NCBI GenBank assembly: GCA_029876055.1
Contig: CM056877.1
Coordinates: 2,914,001 to 2,978,000, forward strand
DNA: 64,000 bases
From: Madurella fahalii
Lineage: Eukaryota; Ascomycota; Sordariomycetes; Sordariales
Direction of reading: 5' to 3'
The notes below the pieces were generated by a model. That model was not told where the DNA came from, made no database searches, and was given only the letters and a program-made list of their open reading frames with translations. Made by a program: the position numbers and the translations under genes. This document shows, piece by piece, positions 11,166 to 23,271 of the stretch; within the stretch, counting starts at the first letter, position 1, and each line of letters begins with the position of its first letter.

Positions 11166-14100
11166 TCAGATCCCCAACCCTCCAGCACCCCCGGCCAATC
11201 TCTCAATCTCATCAGCCCTTCTTACCCCCTCCGCAGGCGTGTGGCTCGTCCCGCCGACAGGCGCCCCACACTCCGGGCACTGTGCGAGTTGCATCGGCAT
11301 GCCACAATCGCCAATGGTGAACGGATGTCCGTTGGCGCAGTAGTACCAGTGGCCCGTCCCACGAAACCCAGCCGCCATGGCCGCATATACGGCCTTCATT
11401 TCGGCTTCGCTGACAGTCGTGTAGAATACGCCACCGTTGACCATCCTCTCGACCGTGTCAATCTCCGCCTTTAGCGCCTCCGTCGAGGCGTGTGTCTCGA
11501 CGATTTCACGTGCTGAGCGTAGATGGTTCAGCGCAAGCTTGTGGATACGCTCGACTTCGCTCTGGGATGTTGAGCTTTCGGCTGAAGGTTCTGCAGCGAA
11601 CTTGGGATCGGCACCAGCCAACGGCCGAGGAGAAGAAGATGAAGAAGAAGAAGCGGAAGCACGAGTTGCTTCTCCTGCGTGACGGACAAACAGGCAGAAC
11701 CGCGCAAAGCAGACGTGCCCTTCGACCTCGAGCCGCGGATGCCTGCTCCGGCCCGCGGCAGCGATCAACTCCTCGCAGTCCTTGAGGTGCTGCGAGAAAT
11801 CGAGGGCTGGCATCCCACCGCCTTTGCGCTTTTGGGCTTGGTTCATACAATCGGCAAACATGGCGATCTCGCACTTGAGCAGCAGCGCCGCGGCCTGGAG
11901 CTGGCCCTTGACCTGGATCGTGCTCGACTCGTCAAAGGAAAACTCGCCCTGCCCCCCACCGGCACCTCGCTGTCGGGCGGCATGCTGAACAAAGTCGGCC
12001 ACCCGCTGGAAGGGCTGTTCCTCCTTCCGCACCATGCCCAGATACTCGCTGATTTGGTGCCACAGCTTGAGCAGGGGGACATATCTGCTCGTGCCGTCCC
12101 AATCGCGTACCAGCCACAGCTGTTTAAGTCTCGCTGATGTGGTCATTTGCTGTCTCGGCTTGGTGTTGCTGGTCCGAGCCTGCTGGATCGGATGAGTCTG
12201 GTCGAGCGTCTGCTGCTCATCGACCAGCAGCTTGGCTAATTTCAGGTACTCGGCATTGGACCAGTTGATGAACTTCTTGGTTGCCTCGTCGAGCATGGCG
12301 CGGCGCACGATGCGGCCGTACCGGGCGAGGCTTCGGAGGGACCCACGGCAGGTCGGACACACCTTGACTTCGTCCCATAGAGAATGGCTTAGACGCCTTG
12401 GAGATGGCGACCGGACGGTCGGGCTCTGAGCCAGACATGGTGTAGTGCGATGCCATGTCCATGATGCCGTCCATGTTGGTCATGGTGACGAAGTGGCCGC
12501 AATCGGGGAAGAGGCATGGGTCCTCGTCAAGGTTGATGTCCCGGTACTGGAGACCCTCGAGGAAGTCGACGACCGTGTCCTTGATATCTTCGGAGCAGCA
12601 CGCCCGGCAGAACTTGGGGTCGGGACAAGCTTCACCGCAGATTGAAGGGCCTGTGCAGAATATCATGTTAGTCGATACAATTTAAGACATCATCATACCA
12701 AAGGGGACTTACACTGATGTTTGCAATTCAAGATCTTGGAGCAGCGTCTGGAACAAGGCACCCAATCGCAAGGAGCGGCACAGCTGGCGGAGCATTAGTA
12801 TATATCATGAGCGAGCTAGAAGCGAGGATGTGCAAGATAAGTTCACAGGGGCCAACTTACGGCATCGTGCACCTCGTATGCTCGCAACGTGATGAGCATG
12901 ATTGTTCAGCACAAGGAGCACACGGCTCATGGCATGACTTGGCGCATCTAGAGTGAGAGCAGCGGACCTCACATTTTGCCGAGCACGGCGGACAGGGCTC
13001 GCCTGGATGGCAGGATGCGGTGCAAACATGCCGACAAGTCGAATATTTTCTTCCGCAAGGTTGCTTGCATGTACCGTGGTCCTCCTTGACCACTGTGCTG
13101 TCTTTCCGTTCCTTGCAGTCCGCACAGGTTCGTCTGCAGGAGTGACCGCAAGGGAGAACAGAATTGCAGAGAGATGTACAGCGGAAGGTGGCAGTGCCGA
13201 CGTCAATGTGACAGGGTTTCTTAACGAGATGTTGGCATCCGGGGATGACGCGCTCGACGACTGTGGTGCAGATGATAGAGGTCGGATCCTGGGCGCGCCA
13301 ACAGACGGTTGACGACACAGTGTGGCCGCATTCGAGAACCAACCGGATACCTGTGAGCTGCTCGGTGCACCTGGGCTCGCACTGGTCTCCGCATCTTCGA
13401 CGGCAGGGATGGTCACAGCCCGTCTTCGGTCTGGGACAGGGCTCCAAACACTTAACCGCGTTGTGAAGGACATCTGAGTGGCAGCGGCTGATGCAGGAGT
13501 GGCCACAAGAGAGCCGCTTCTCGCAGTGGCGAAGGCATCCCCCCTCAGGAGAAAACTGCAGGAAGTGGTCGGGCTCCGAGACGGCCACTGGTGTGTCAGG
13601 GTGACGCGGACATTGCAATTCCAATTTCGTGCCGAACCTTCCAGACGCCTGAAGGATGTCGAGGACCTTGGCCCACATGGGCACGCCGCCGTACATGGAT
13701 GAGTTGCCCAGGATGTACATACCGTGCTTGGCGCGAGAAAGAAGGACGTTGATTCGGTTGCTGGTGCTTAGGAAGCCGCACTTGTTTTGCGTGTTGCTCC
13801 GTACCAGCGAGATGATGACGACCTTGGCCTCTTCCCCCTGAAAGTTGTCTACGGTGGCCACCCGGACACTCTTGAGGAGTGACGTTTTGGCGACAGGCTT
13901 CTTCGAGACGACCTCAGTGGATGGAGATGCGGTGTCGCGCTCGATGGCGGCGAGATCTTCCAAGTCCCTCTCTCCAACCGAAATCTCAAAGAGGCCCTGC
14001 ATTTCGCGGCGGAGCCGAAATAGCTGGCCGAGGTACGGGGTGATGACGGCAATGTCGTCCAGGCCGTACGAACCCTGTCGGACCAAGTGTCTCACCAAAG

Positions 14101-17100
14101 CAATGGTCATCTGGATCTCAAAACCGTTCGAATGTGAGGTAGAATGAGGGTCTGAGCTGGCGGCGCCATCCTCGAGCCGGTCATGGTGCAGCCAAAACAG
14201 CCGCTCCTTCATCCCCATGACTTCAGGGTAGTCAGCCACATTCCCGCCGTCCTCGAGCGTCGGGTACAGAGTCGATCGCACAAGTTCGGCAATGTCGGGA
14301 TGCATTCGTCTCTGCGTATCAAGAGAGCTGAACGGGAGTCTGGGATCCGTAGGGTGCAGAGGCCGAACGAGACGCTCAAACAGGGAAAAGTCGAGCGAGT
14401 ACTGGGCACCATAATAGTTGGTGCTTTTGAGCTGGTCGTTCTGGATCTGCGGTCGAAGCTGAAGGTGATCTCCAATCAATATGGCATGCTCGACCAATGG
14501 AAGGAGCGCGGTCAAGGTATGTGCCTCGAGAACCTCACCGGCTTCCTCGCAGAGCATCACCTTGCTCCGCAGTTTCTGAAGCAGGCCGAGGTTCTTCGCT
14601 AAGCCAGTTGTCGTGACACCGACGACATCGGCCTCATGTAGGCATCGGAGATCGACCTCGCATTGCACCTTGTCGCACTGGTCCTTGGATGACTCGTACT
14701 CCTCGACAGTGCCAACAATGTCTGTTATGATAGAGTCACGCATTTCCCTGAGCCAACTTTGGTGCAAGGCCCGCCGCTGGTCATTTGTCATGTCGAATAA
14801 CCTTTGAGCCGTCTCATTTCCAAGATCAGCACGCCCCAATGGACCGTGTTGCTGAGGATCTCCGCGCTCACCACCTTGAAGCCACCGGTCTACGGCCCGT
14901 TCCGGCTTATGGAATACCATTTGGAAGTCATCTTCATCCTTCCGACCGAAAAGCTCATCGTGATAATGAGGCTGTGACTCTTGGAGGTGCTGTTTCAGAG
15001 CTTGCCACTTGTCGGACGTCGTCAGCTTCCGGAGAAGGTCGCTGAGCTGCAAGGCGAGTTCCTCTTGGACTCTCCATTCCCGCCGCAGGGTGCTCCGTTC
15101 GTGGTATGTACGGTCAGCCGTTCTGGCCACAACGCGGAGGTTACATTGCTCCAGTTTCTCTGACTTGGAGCGGGCGCCGATGCGGATAATCCTGGTCTTT
15201 CCATCGTCGAGGTGCTCGAGGAGCTGGTCGAGGGCATGATTGGTGAAGCAGACGCATAGTACGGGGCCGAGATCAGCCCGTTCCCTATTGGCCAGCAGAA
15301 CTCGAATGATGTTCTCACCGGTGAAGCTCTTGCCTGTCCCTGGAGGACCCTGAATCAGCGCAAGCCCGCGAGACAAAGAGTCCAGCAGTGCACTTGCTTG
15401 CGTCGGATCGAGAATTGACTGTTTGGCAAGGTCCGCAGCATCTAGCGGATTTTGTGGCGAGGTCTGCAAGCGTGATCCAGTCTTTGTGAGGCACGAGAGG
15501 TCAAAGGAGAAGCCCGGCTTCACCGCGTACTGTGGAGGCGGAATGGGCCGAAGCTGGTCATCTTCGGGATCGATGTCGTCTGGCGCGATCAAGCTCCTGA
15601 ATGGTAGGCGAGGATTCTTTGACATTTGCTGAAGGGCCTCGAGGGTGTGTTGGAAAGAGGGAAGAAGGACACCGGGGAATTCGACAAGATATCGACTCTC
15701 ATCACGCCCAATATTGCAATACCAACGCAACGCTTGGTAGAATTCCCCGCATCCCATGTCGACAAGATTTAGGTGGGCGTAGGCATAATTGGCATCTCCG
15801 GACAAAGACAAGGTCTGGACGTGCTTGTTTTCCTGAATGCCGTCATTAGCCGACTTTTTCGGCTGTTGGAGTCTCTGGTCGGGGACATGAAGCGTGGACT
15901 GGGCCACAGTGAAGAAGAGTGCCGACCCCGACGCCGCGACGACTGAGACGAGGGCACCGGGTTGCAGCCTCCGCGAGTGACTCCACCATTCCTGGCGGCG
16001 GCCCTGAGTCATGTTGGACACGGGCTGGTCGAATTGGACTATGAAATCGAGCTTGTGTTGATCAAAGACGACATCCACAACTGTGGCGTTGCGATAAGTG
16101 AACGTGCGAAGGCCATCCTTCTTTTTGCGGGGCGCCTTATCCTGTTGCGGCATCTTCATAGCTTCAAGCTGGATACGAATAGCATCTCTCAATACGCCGA
16201 CCGTGTCTTCGCGAAGCAGGCGAAACTCGCGGTCGAGGCGGCCACGAATGCCTGGGTGATGGAAGTTGGTCGGGTCGCTGGTCGGCAAGTACTCGCTACG
16301 GATTGCTGCAATCTCGTCCTTCGTCGGCATGATCTTGATGCTCTCAATGTCGGCGTGGTCATTGTCGTGCCGTGGTCCTTGGGCAGAGAGCTGCCCGGGA
16401 AGGTCCGTTCTGAGGACGAACTTTGCTCGTTCAACGCGGCGCCGCGACGTAGCTGCGGACCGTTCCGGTAATGCTTCGCCCAGGCCGAGCCGTTGCCGCA
16501 CGTAACGGAGATAGTTTTGTGACTGAAGCCTATAAAACTCGTCGCCAGGGACAGATGGCTCGTCGGTAATCGTTGCTAGCCGATGGATGATGGGTCCCAA
16601 ATCATCAATGACAATGCTGTTTGTGTTGCAGTCCATCATCTTGCTTAGCACAGCGAGGGAGAGCTCGACGGCTGACATTCGCGAGTCGCCGTCCCGTCCC
16701 AAGTCGAAACGCTGCCAGCCATCTAGCATGTCGAGGTAGAACAAGAAGACAGACTTCATCCTCCTTCCGCCAATGCCCAGGACAAAGTTGTGAATGACGG
16801 CAACTTCTTGTTCGAGGATGGCCGAATCGACGACTCGTGGGTGGGCTAGAATCCGGAAGAGAGGAAGCAGCTCGTCCTTCCACAGGGCTTTCCTCTGCGT
16901 ATCTCCGGTGACGGTTTGGAGTCTCTGATCTGTCAGCTCTCGGACAACAGTTAAGCCCTGGTTTTTTGCGAGCAGCTGAACTGTTTCCTGCGCCATGCCG
17001 ACCTCCCCATCGATCAGCAGTAGAGCCAGCTGAAAGAACCGAGAAGATATTTCCGTACGTCGATGAGGCTGGTTCGAGTATTGCAATGAGAGACGTTTCA

Positions 17101-17302
17101 GTTCGCGAAGGTGATTAGTAGTGGCATGCCCACCAACCGGCGGCGACGACGTTGACGATGACTCCGTTGCTCTGCGAGCTCCGGGCACCGCGCCTTGAAG
17201 ACGTTCGGTGTTAGCCTGATTTCCCGAGTGCAAAAATTTACATTCCTGGCCAAAGCGACACCGGCCCGTTTGCATGAAGTAACGACAAGGTTTTCCAGGC
17301 AT
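11166..17302 (-). CDS. ZNFX1/Hrr1-type NFX1 zinc-finger RNA helicase, one apparent frameshift
   Basis: Very large SF1 (UPF1-like) helicase. Homologues are ZNFX1 of animals and Hrr1 of fission yeast, which act in small-RNA-directed silencing. Exons are 17302-12861, 12783-12713 and 12650-11166 (about 1998 aa if the frame is restored). In order it has a CCCH finger (residues 5-24, GRCRFGQEC), Walker A GPPGTGKS near residue 652, helicase motif CEEAGEVLEAH near 917, DNFQGEEAKVV, STSNRINVLLSRA, a long run of NFX1-type Cys/His repeats after about 1240 continuing across both introns, and a C-terminal RZ-type finger (HWYYCANGHPFTIGDCG then CPECGAPVGG). The ATG at 17302 is chosen because it directly precedes the CCCH finger; the frame is open to an earlier ATG at 17536. 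An extra G at 12374-12376 breaks the frame between FSM and DEVKVCPTC, so it may be a pseudogene or an assembly error. Confidence 0.85.
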
Positions 17303-18711
17303 GGTGGCTGTGTATTTACGGCTCGATGAACGGTGCGTGGGTCGTGACGGTGGAACAGCAGATGGTGCTGTGTTTGGAGAACTGTATATAGTGCGACGAG
17401 GAGGAGCAGGAACCCTCGGAACGAAATTTCGAGGGTCCTTCAAAGCGGATGCAAAAGAAAATGTTGGGAGCATAGAACATGGAATTTTGGAGGGGTATTT
17501 CAGTCGGGAGCTGTTTACAAAGACCCAACGAGCCAACTACCTTAGGTAGCCACACAGCCCGCCAACCAGTCAACGAACCGGAGCACCGTCTGTTGAAAAA
17601 CGCCTTGCTTAAGGGCCCATTCACTACGCAATTGGCGGTTTCTTGACCAGCCAGGATAACAGGCGGGTTCTCTGGTGCCATTTGCACATGTGGTGAGGCC
17701 TACTGCAGTGAAACGTGACGGTCAAACGCGGGATCGCCCGCCGGCAAACGGATCTTAATCCTGGCCTCCGGTATGCTGGTAAGCTACCATGCTACTCATT
17801 CCAATCCACGTCGAACCCTGAGTAATGCTATGTTTGTAAGAGTGGCAGGGAGCCCTGGCCATGTTGTGGAGGGCCGGTTTGCCGGCGATAACGTTGTTGC
17901 GGACAGCTGACCATGTCATCGAATGAGAACGAGGCGGGGTTTACCTGGGCGGCCAACAGTGGGCCGGCCGGGCAGACACAGTTCGTCCCAGGGGAAGGGA
18001 TGGACAAAATTGATTCGCCGGTGCGTGTGTCCGCACTACGTGTTCTAGGCAATGTACAACAATTAAGGAAGACGTTGAAGAGTTCGGCTGCTCAAGGTAG
18101 TATCTCTACGCGTGAGCGGTCCATCAGAGCTTCGTGGCTCCGCAAACGAGTTTGGCAATTCCTACCTCTAGAATTACCTGTTTGAGCACCACCAACCTGA
18201 AGCTTCAGAGAGTAGGTAAACAACAGTGTAAGTATAGTAGCACCTGACCGTTCACCACTCGACGTCATATTTCGCGCCGCGTCTAACAAGAGCCGAGCAA
18301 GAAAAGCCAAGAATCCGGGGAGGCATTAATCGGGAGGGGCGGAGGGAAGAGTTCCGCCGGATCTCCTTCAGCCAATCATGATTTCGGAATTCCTTGAGTA
18401 CTGCCGGCTTCTTGTCCTAACAGCCCCAGATACTTCAGTTCGAGTGAGAATGGAGAATGCCGAGTTCTCAGAGATGGACGAATCATTCCGACAAGCCTCG
18501 TGTCGGTGGCGGGTTTATTAAAATTCTGGGCTGGACGGCGGATTGTATCCGTGGATAAACCACCTGGTGTGTTAGGGATGGGGCAACCCAGATGAAGGCT
18601 TAGTTATTAAAAAGACGTACGACCGACACTGGTTTCCCATCGGCTCCCTCGTTCTTGGTGGACTTTACAATATACTATTCGCTCTGACCTTTCCACTCAT
18701 TGTCGTTCATC
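17303..18711. other. Divergent intergenic region
   Basis: Upstream region of both the ZNFX1-type helicase (minus) and the LPMO (plus), about 1.4 kb. Only short frames without domains. It must contain the LPMO promoter, but no binding site can be assigned with confidence by eye. Confidence 0.5.
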
Positions 18712-19566
18712 ATGAAGTTCACTATTGTTGCTGCCCTGGTGGCCTCTGCCCGGGCTCACAGCATCTTCCAGGCGAGTCAAGAGAGACAAGCCTTGTTCAC
18801 GACATGATTTCTAACTATAAGGATATAGAAACTCTCGGTCAACGGGGTCGATCAGGGCCAACTTGTCGGTCTGCGCGCTCCCTCCCAGCCGAACCCCGTC
18901 CAGAACGTCAACGACCCTCAGCTTGCCTGCGGCATCCGCGGTACCCACTCGGACAAGGTCATCAATGTCAAGGCCGGCGACCGCATCGGCGCCTGGTGGG
19001 GACATGTCATCGGGGGTGCCCAATGGCCCAACGACCCAGACAACCCTATCGCCGCCTCGCACAAGGGCCCCATCTCGACCTACATGGCTCGCGTCGACAA
19101 CGCTGCCACGGCGTCCCCGAACGGCCTCAAGTGGTTTAAAATCCACGAGGACTCGTTCAACCCCTCGACTGGCAAGTGGTATGTACAGAAAGATGTGCTT
19201 CCGAAAAGGGGAGGGTATAAACTGACACTGTTGGCTAGGGGCGTCGATAACATGATTGCCAACAAAGGATGGTCATACGCAAACATCCCTACCTGTCTGG
19301 CTCCTGGACAGTACCTTCTGAGGCAGGAGCTGCTGGCTCTGCACTCGGCCTACGGCAACATGGGGGCCCAGTTCTATCAGTCTTGCGCTCAACTGAATGT
19401 TTCGGGCGGTGGTTCGTACGTGCCGAGCCAGACTGTTAGCATTCCAGGAGCGTATAGCCAAAATGATCCTGGCATCCTGATCCAGATCTGGGTTAACAGC
19501 GTTCCGGACAATGGCCGCAAGCCGTACACGGCTCCGGGACCAAGGCCCATGACCTGCCCGGCCTAA
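18712..19566 (+). CDS. AA9 lytic polysaccharide monooxygenase (secreted)
   Basis: Copper enzyme that oxidatively cleaves cellulose or related glucans outside the cell. Three exons (18712-18771, 18829-19178, 19239-19566) give 245 aa. The first intron is of GC-AG type (donor gcgagt, branch ctaac). Residues 1-15 (MKFTIVAALVASARA) are a signal peptide, so cleavage exposes His16 as the N-terminal copper-brace residue. The second copper histidine is His98 in ASHKGP, and the axial tyrosine is Tyr183 in AQFYQSC, with conserved His172 in ALHSA and Gln181. Cysteines 54, 156, 186 and 243 could form disulfides. There is no carbohydrate-binding module; the protein ends at TCPA. The copper site is complete, so it should be active. 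C1/C4 specificity cannot be told from sequence by eye. Confidence 0.95.
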
Positions 19567-19770
19567 GGGTACTTTCGGCTAAGAAGGACCTCAGCCAGGC
19601 AACGGGCAACATATAGAGTGAGGCAATGGCGACGGTTTACCGATGGCGAAACTATTTTATAGTGCGAACCAATCCACCAATACGAAAGTGTCATTCCAGC
19701 ACTAGTAGCAGTACCTAAAGTGACACCCTCGCAGGTCACTCATCCTTGCTGCCTCTCCATCAATCCTCCA

Positions 19771-20850
19771 TCACCCAAGCCAAAACCCTTTCATCCACTC
19801 AACCCCCTCCGCCACCCAATCATCCTCGAGCTTCGCCAGCCAATCAAACCCGTGATCCCCCTCACAAATCGTGTACTTGACCTGCACCCCCTCCACCTCG
19901 CGCCGCAATCCCTCCACAACCTCATCCATCGCCTCCTTAGCCACCAGCGAGTCCTGCGCACCCTGAATGACCCAGACAGGCGGCACCCCACCCCGCTCCT
20001 TCGCCCTGGCAAGGGCATACGTCAGCGTCATCTTCCCGTCGGGGTCCGCGCCGTAGAGCTCCCTCATCAGGCCGCCCTGCAGCGCCGCGAAGACGAGCTC
20101 GGACCTGTCGGGCCACGGCGACGCCACCCGGACCGCCCCGTCCCGCAAGGCCCCCATATACTCCCGGACGACCTTCTCGAACGCCGAGCGGTCCACGCCC
20201 TCCCCCGGGCCCGGGTTCCACGCCCGCACGTCCGAGAAGAGCGCGCCGTACTCCACGATCGCCGCCCGCACCCTCGCCATCCCGTTGAACACCAGGGCCG
20301 ACTGCAGCGCCAGGAAGCCGCCCGCCGACTCGCCCGCCGTGGCGATGCGCGAGAGGTCCGGGGTCAGGTGGGGGAAGAGCCCGCGGACGGTGGAGGAGAG
20401 CGGGGAGTCGGACCGGTGCAGCCAGGCCCAGAAGTCGGCAACGTCCGCGAGGCTGTCGACGGCTTTGGCTTCCGGGGCGAGGCGGTAGGCTGGGGAGACG
20501 ATGATGGCGCCGGTAGAGTGGGCGAGATCGCGGATCCTATTTTCGGGGGGTTGCATTTGTCAATATGAGTGGTTCCGGTGGGAAAGAGTTGGGTTTGATG
20601 TTGATTAGACTTACCAGTCTACAAGGAAGAATGGTTCGGGGTTGGTGCCGCACACGAGGCCGCCTCCGTGGAAGTGGACGAGCACGGGAGCGGTTTGCGG
20701 TGAGGTGTTGGAAGAGAGGGTCTTGGGGATGAGGATTGCGGTCTCGATAGAGGTGCCGTTGACGGCCTTGTACGTGACATCGAGACGGTCGAACCTGGCC
20801 TTAATGTCGGCCAATACTTCCAGGCCTCTTTCAGGAGAATCTAGTGTCAT
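19771..20850 (-). CDS. Alpha/beta-hydrolase, HSL-type esterase/lipase
   Basis: Carboxylesterase-like hydrolase, probably cytosolic, as no signal peptide is seen. Two exons (20850-20615 and 20536-19771) give 333 aa. The oxyanion-hole motif HGGG is at 61-64 (VLVHFHGGGLVCGTNPEP), the nucleophile is Ser149 in AGESAGG, and the acid and histidine are in QGAQDSLV and EGDHGFDWL near the C-terminus. SPAYRLAPE, typical of this family, follows the splice junction. A rearranged, decayed second copy of the 3' half of this gene lies at about 22222-22690 on the same strand. The natural substrate is unknown. Confidence 0.9.
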
Positions 20851-21969
20851 GCTGATGGACCGTTCTTGTATCTATGATGGTTTGATGATTGTTGGTGTTG
20901 CTCACGTTGTTGTAATTAATTGCTGTCAAGGCTTGCTAAAATTTTCACATGTCGAGTCTGGGGTTGATATAATAATGAAGTGTAGGCCTCTGGAGCCCAA
21001 ATACGTGGAATCGCATCGGAGTTATGGGGGCGTTGGAACGAGAGGCCGTCTTTCTTCGGTATCATCAGCATTCGGAGTGATTCAAAAAAGTTGTCAATTA
21101 TTAATCTCACAGTGGGGCTGTGTGTTAGAACTTGCTGGAAAACCGTATAGATGCCACTAACAGGCACTGAATCCTAGCTGCACTAGGATTCATGACCAAT
21201 CCTTAAGTAACCATAACTGAACCCTCGTGTTAGCTGTCTCATCCTTCAATTAACTTGCTTGGCCCTAAGAGACCCCGTACCGCGGCCCAACGGTTAGTAA
21301 GCATAGAACGCCGCTCTAGGCCGCCAAGTCGGAATGGAGGTTGACTGTGCCCCATCAGTGCAGGTTTCGCGTTATTCATTATTCAGTGTACTATCAAACA
21401 CTGCTCTAAATGGCATGATTTTTTCGCCGAGCTGCAGCGGATTTGAAATACGCTTCGGCTTCGTAGTTTATCACCAAAGCCATCTAAGTGTCATTGGCCT
21501 CCCCTGCCCGCACCCATCTCTGCACTGCCTCATCTCTCGCTGGTTGGAAGTACACGTACTATAGCAACCACCCGCCCTCGCTAAATACCTCTTATTACGG
21601 GAAGTAGACGCATCATACGTTAAAACTTGCCCAAAATCCTTTGCCCTGATCGTCTCATCATCTGCGCTACGTGTCTCGTCAGCAAAGCGGGAGGTCACAA
21701 CCTAACAACGCAAGGAGGGAATCGCTAACAATCTCGCCGTCAATTCTATCGCTACTCCCCTATACGCGTAATCCCCCACCCCATATACCTTCGCCATTCC
21801 ATTGTTCATTTCGTTTTGGCGGATCCCGGGGTGCACCGACAGGGCAGTGACCGACTTAGTCATAAAGCTCAGCCTAGCCTTGGATTAGACAAACCGTACG
21901 AGGTTGCCAGATGGTCAGTGATAGGTTCTATTGCCGTAGCTTGCGCCGCAACGAAGCTGATAGTTGTCC
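20851..21969. other. Intergenic, AT-rich
   Basis: About 1.1 kb upstream of the esterase up to a dispersed repeat. It has short frames only, no domains, and no recognised RNA gene. Confidence 0.5.
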
Positions 21970-22204
21970 ATTGAAATGGTGCAGAAACACATATCTACAC
22001 CCACATACCCATCAAAACAAGGGGAGGGCAAAGGTGGCCAACTGCCAGACAAACAAGATAGACAAGACAGGCCAGGCGACACGACCACAAATTGGGTCCC
22101 TGCAGCCTAAACAAGGTTACAACAACATATGCAGATAGACCTCCCTCTAGTCAGCGGGAGATCGCTCTATATATAAAGAAAGTTTGTCAATTGAGCCTAC
22201 AATA
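21970..22204. repeat. Dispersed repeat, copy A
   Basis: A stretch of about 235 bp that matches 39659-39897 along its whole length, well over 80% identical by eye, in the same orientation. Shared blocks include GATAGACAAGACAGGCCAGG and GGGTCCCTGCAGCCTAAACA. Copy A has a degenerate form of the palindrome found in copy B. The copy stops about 17 bp before the homology to the esterase 3' region begins. It is of transposon origin by inference; class not determined. Confidence 0.85.
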
Positions 22205-22221
22205 GGTATAGAAATCATTCT

Positions 22222-22690
22222 CGCAGGTCACCTATCCTAGCAGCCTTCACCCGCTCAGTCCCCTCTGCTATCTTATCATTCTCGAGCTTCGCCAGTCCGT
22301 CAAACCTGTGGTTGCCCTCATGGACCGTGTACTTGACCTCTCTCCATCTCCCGCCTCAGCCTTTCTACAACTTCATCCATCCCCTCCTTTGCGACCATCG
22401 AATCCTCACTCCCTGTAGACGACCTAAACAGGCCCTTGACAGCCTGCACGGATCTCGAGCGACCGATCCCCCCTCCACAGGGAGCGGATTCCATGCCTTC
22501 ACATCCGAGTAAAGCGCCTGTACTGTATGTTCGCGGCGTGCACTACTTCCGCGGCCACGTCGTACACCAGCGGCGGACAGCGGTTTCCTCGCGCCGCCTG
22601 CGGACTCGTCCACCGTGGCGAGTCGTGAGAGGCCCGAGTGAAGTGAAACCTCCGAGAGGCTGTCGACGGCTTCGACTTGAGGATGAGGCG
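22222..22690 (-). pseudogene. Decayed duplicate of the neighbouring esterase
   Basis: The minus strand carries scrambled frames matching the esterase at 19771-20850. From its 3' side the match starts at the shared ctcgcaggtcac, just downstream of the stop codon region, and continues through the C-terminal helix, the catalytic-His region, and, after a large internal deletion, the segments DVKAWNP, DESAGG and EAVDSLSEV. The intact gene has DVRAWNP, GESAGG and KAVDSLADV. Several frameshifts and the deletion rule out a functional product. The 5' part (HGGG exon) is missing. A GGCGGTA-rich short repeat (22694-22735) abuts it. It looks like an old tandem duplication separated by the dispersed repeat. 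Confidence 0.8.
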
Positions 22691-22854
22691 TGTAGGCGGT
22701 AAGAGGCAGGCGGTAGGCGGTAGGAGGCAGGCGGGGTTCAAGACGCTGCAAGATCCTCGTCTTCTCCGTCCCGTGGCCCCTCCTTCCCAATAATCAGCTT
22801 CTGCTGGCGCCACGCTACCCGCTTCGCCATTGCCCTAGGCAGGTATACCAAGCC

Positions 22855-23232
22855 TCACGGGGCCGCCTTGAATCCGTATTCCGATCTCATGGCGGCGAGG
22901 GAGATGGGCTTTCGCAGCTCGTACACCGAAACGATCTTGTAGGCGAAGTCGTAGCCATCCCAGTCCTTGTGCCTGTTGTTGAACCGGGCGTTCCCGAGCC
23001 CATTTTCTTCTAGAGGAGCGTCACCTTGCTTTCGCGTCCGCGCGGGGAGAATCTCGCAGACGTGGGTGAGGGCCGAGTGCGGCGCAGCACGGTAGAACCA
23101 AATGCGCCTAAAGCTTGGTTTCAGACAATACTTCCGAAACTCGTAGTTCTTTGTGCCATTGACGATCTGGCTCATATAAGAATCCTGCATTGGTAAGATC
23201 ACATCGGTGGTCAAGTGGTTGGCGTGAGGCAT
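22855..23232 (-). CDS. ASCH/PUA-like domain protein, probably truncated by a stop codon
   Basis: Small protein of about 125 aa that resembles ASCH-type, RNA-binding-fold proteins. Seen are VILPMQDSYMSQIVNGTKNYEFRK at the start, RIWFYRAAPHSALTHVCEIL in the middle, and YDFAYKIVSVYELRKPISL near the end. I chose the ATG at 23232; an in-frame ATG at 23271 adds 13 residues of unlike composition. The frame stops at TGA (22855-22857) but stays open for 38 more codons (GLVYLPRAMAKRVAW and on) to a second TGA at 22738-22740. That suggests CGA-to-TGA in a gene that was originally longer. Function is unknown; the ASCH call is by motif memory and needs a profile search. Confidence 0.6.
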   Translation of the reverse strand: MPHANHLTTDVILPMQDSYMSQIVNGTKNYEFRKYCLKPSFRRIWFYRAAPHSALTHVCEILPARTRKQGDAPLEENGLGNARFNNRHKDWDGYDFAYKIVSVYELRKPISLAAMRSEYGFKAAP

Positions 23233-23271
23233 CTTGGCAACCTGCTCAGTTGTGGAACCAAAACGGAACAA

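Noticed and set aside
19720..20568. Long plus-strand frame opposite the esterase
   Set aside because: Shadow of the esterase exon in GC-rich DNA; Arg/His/Pro-rich with no domain.
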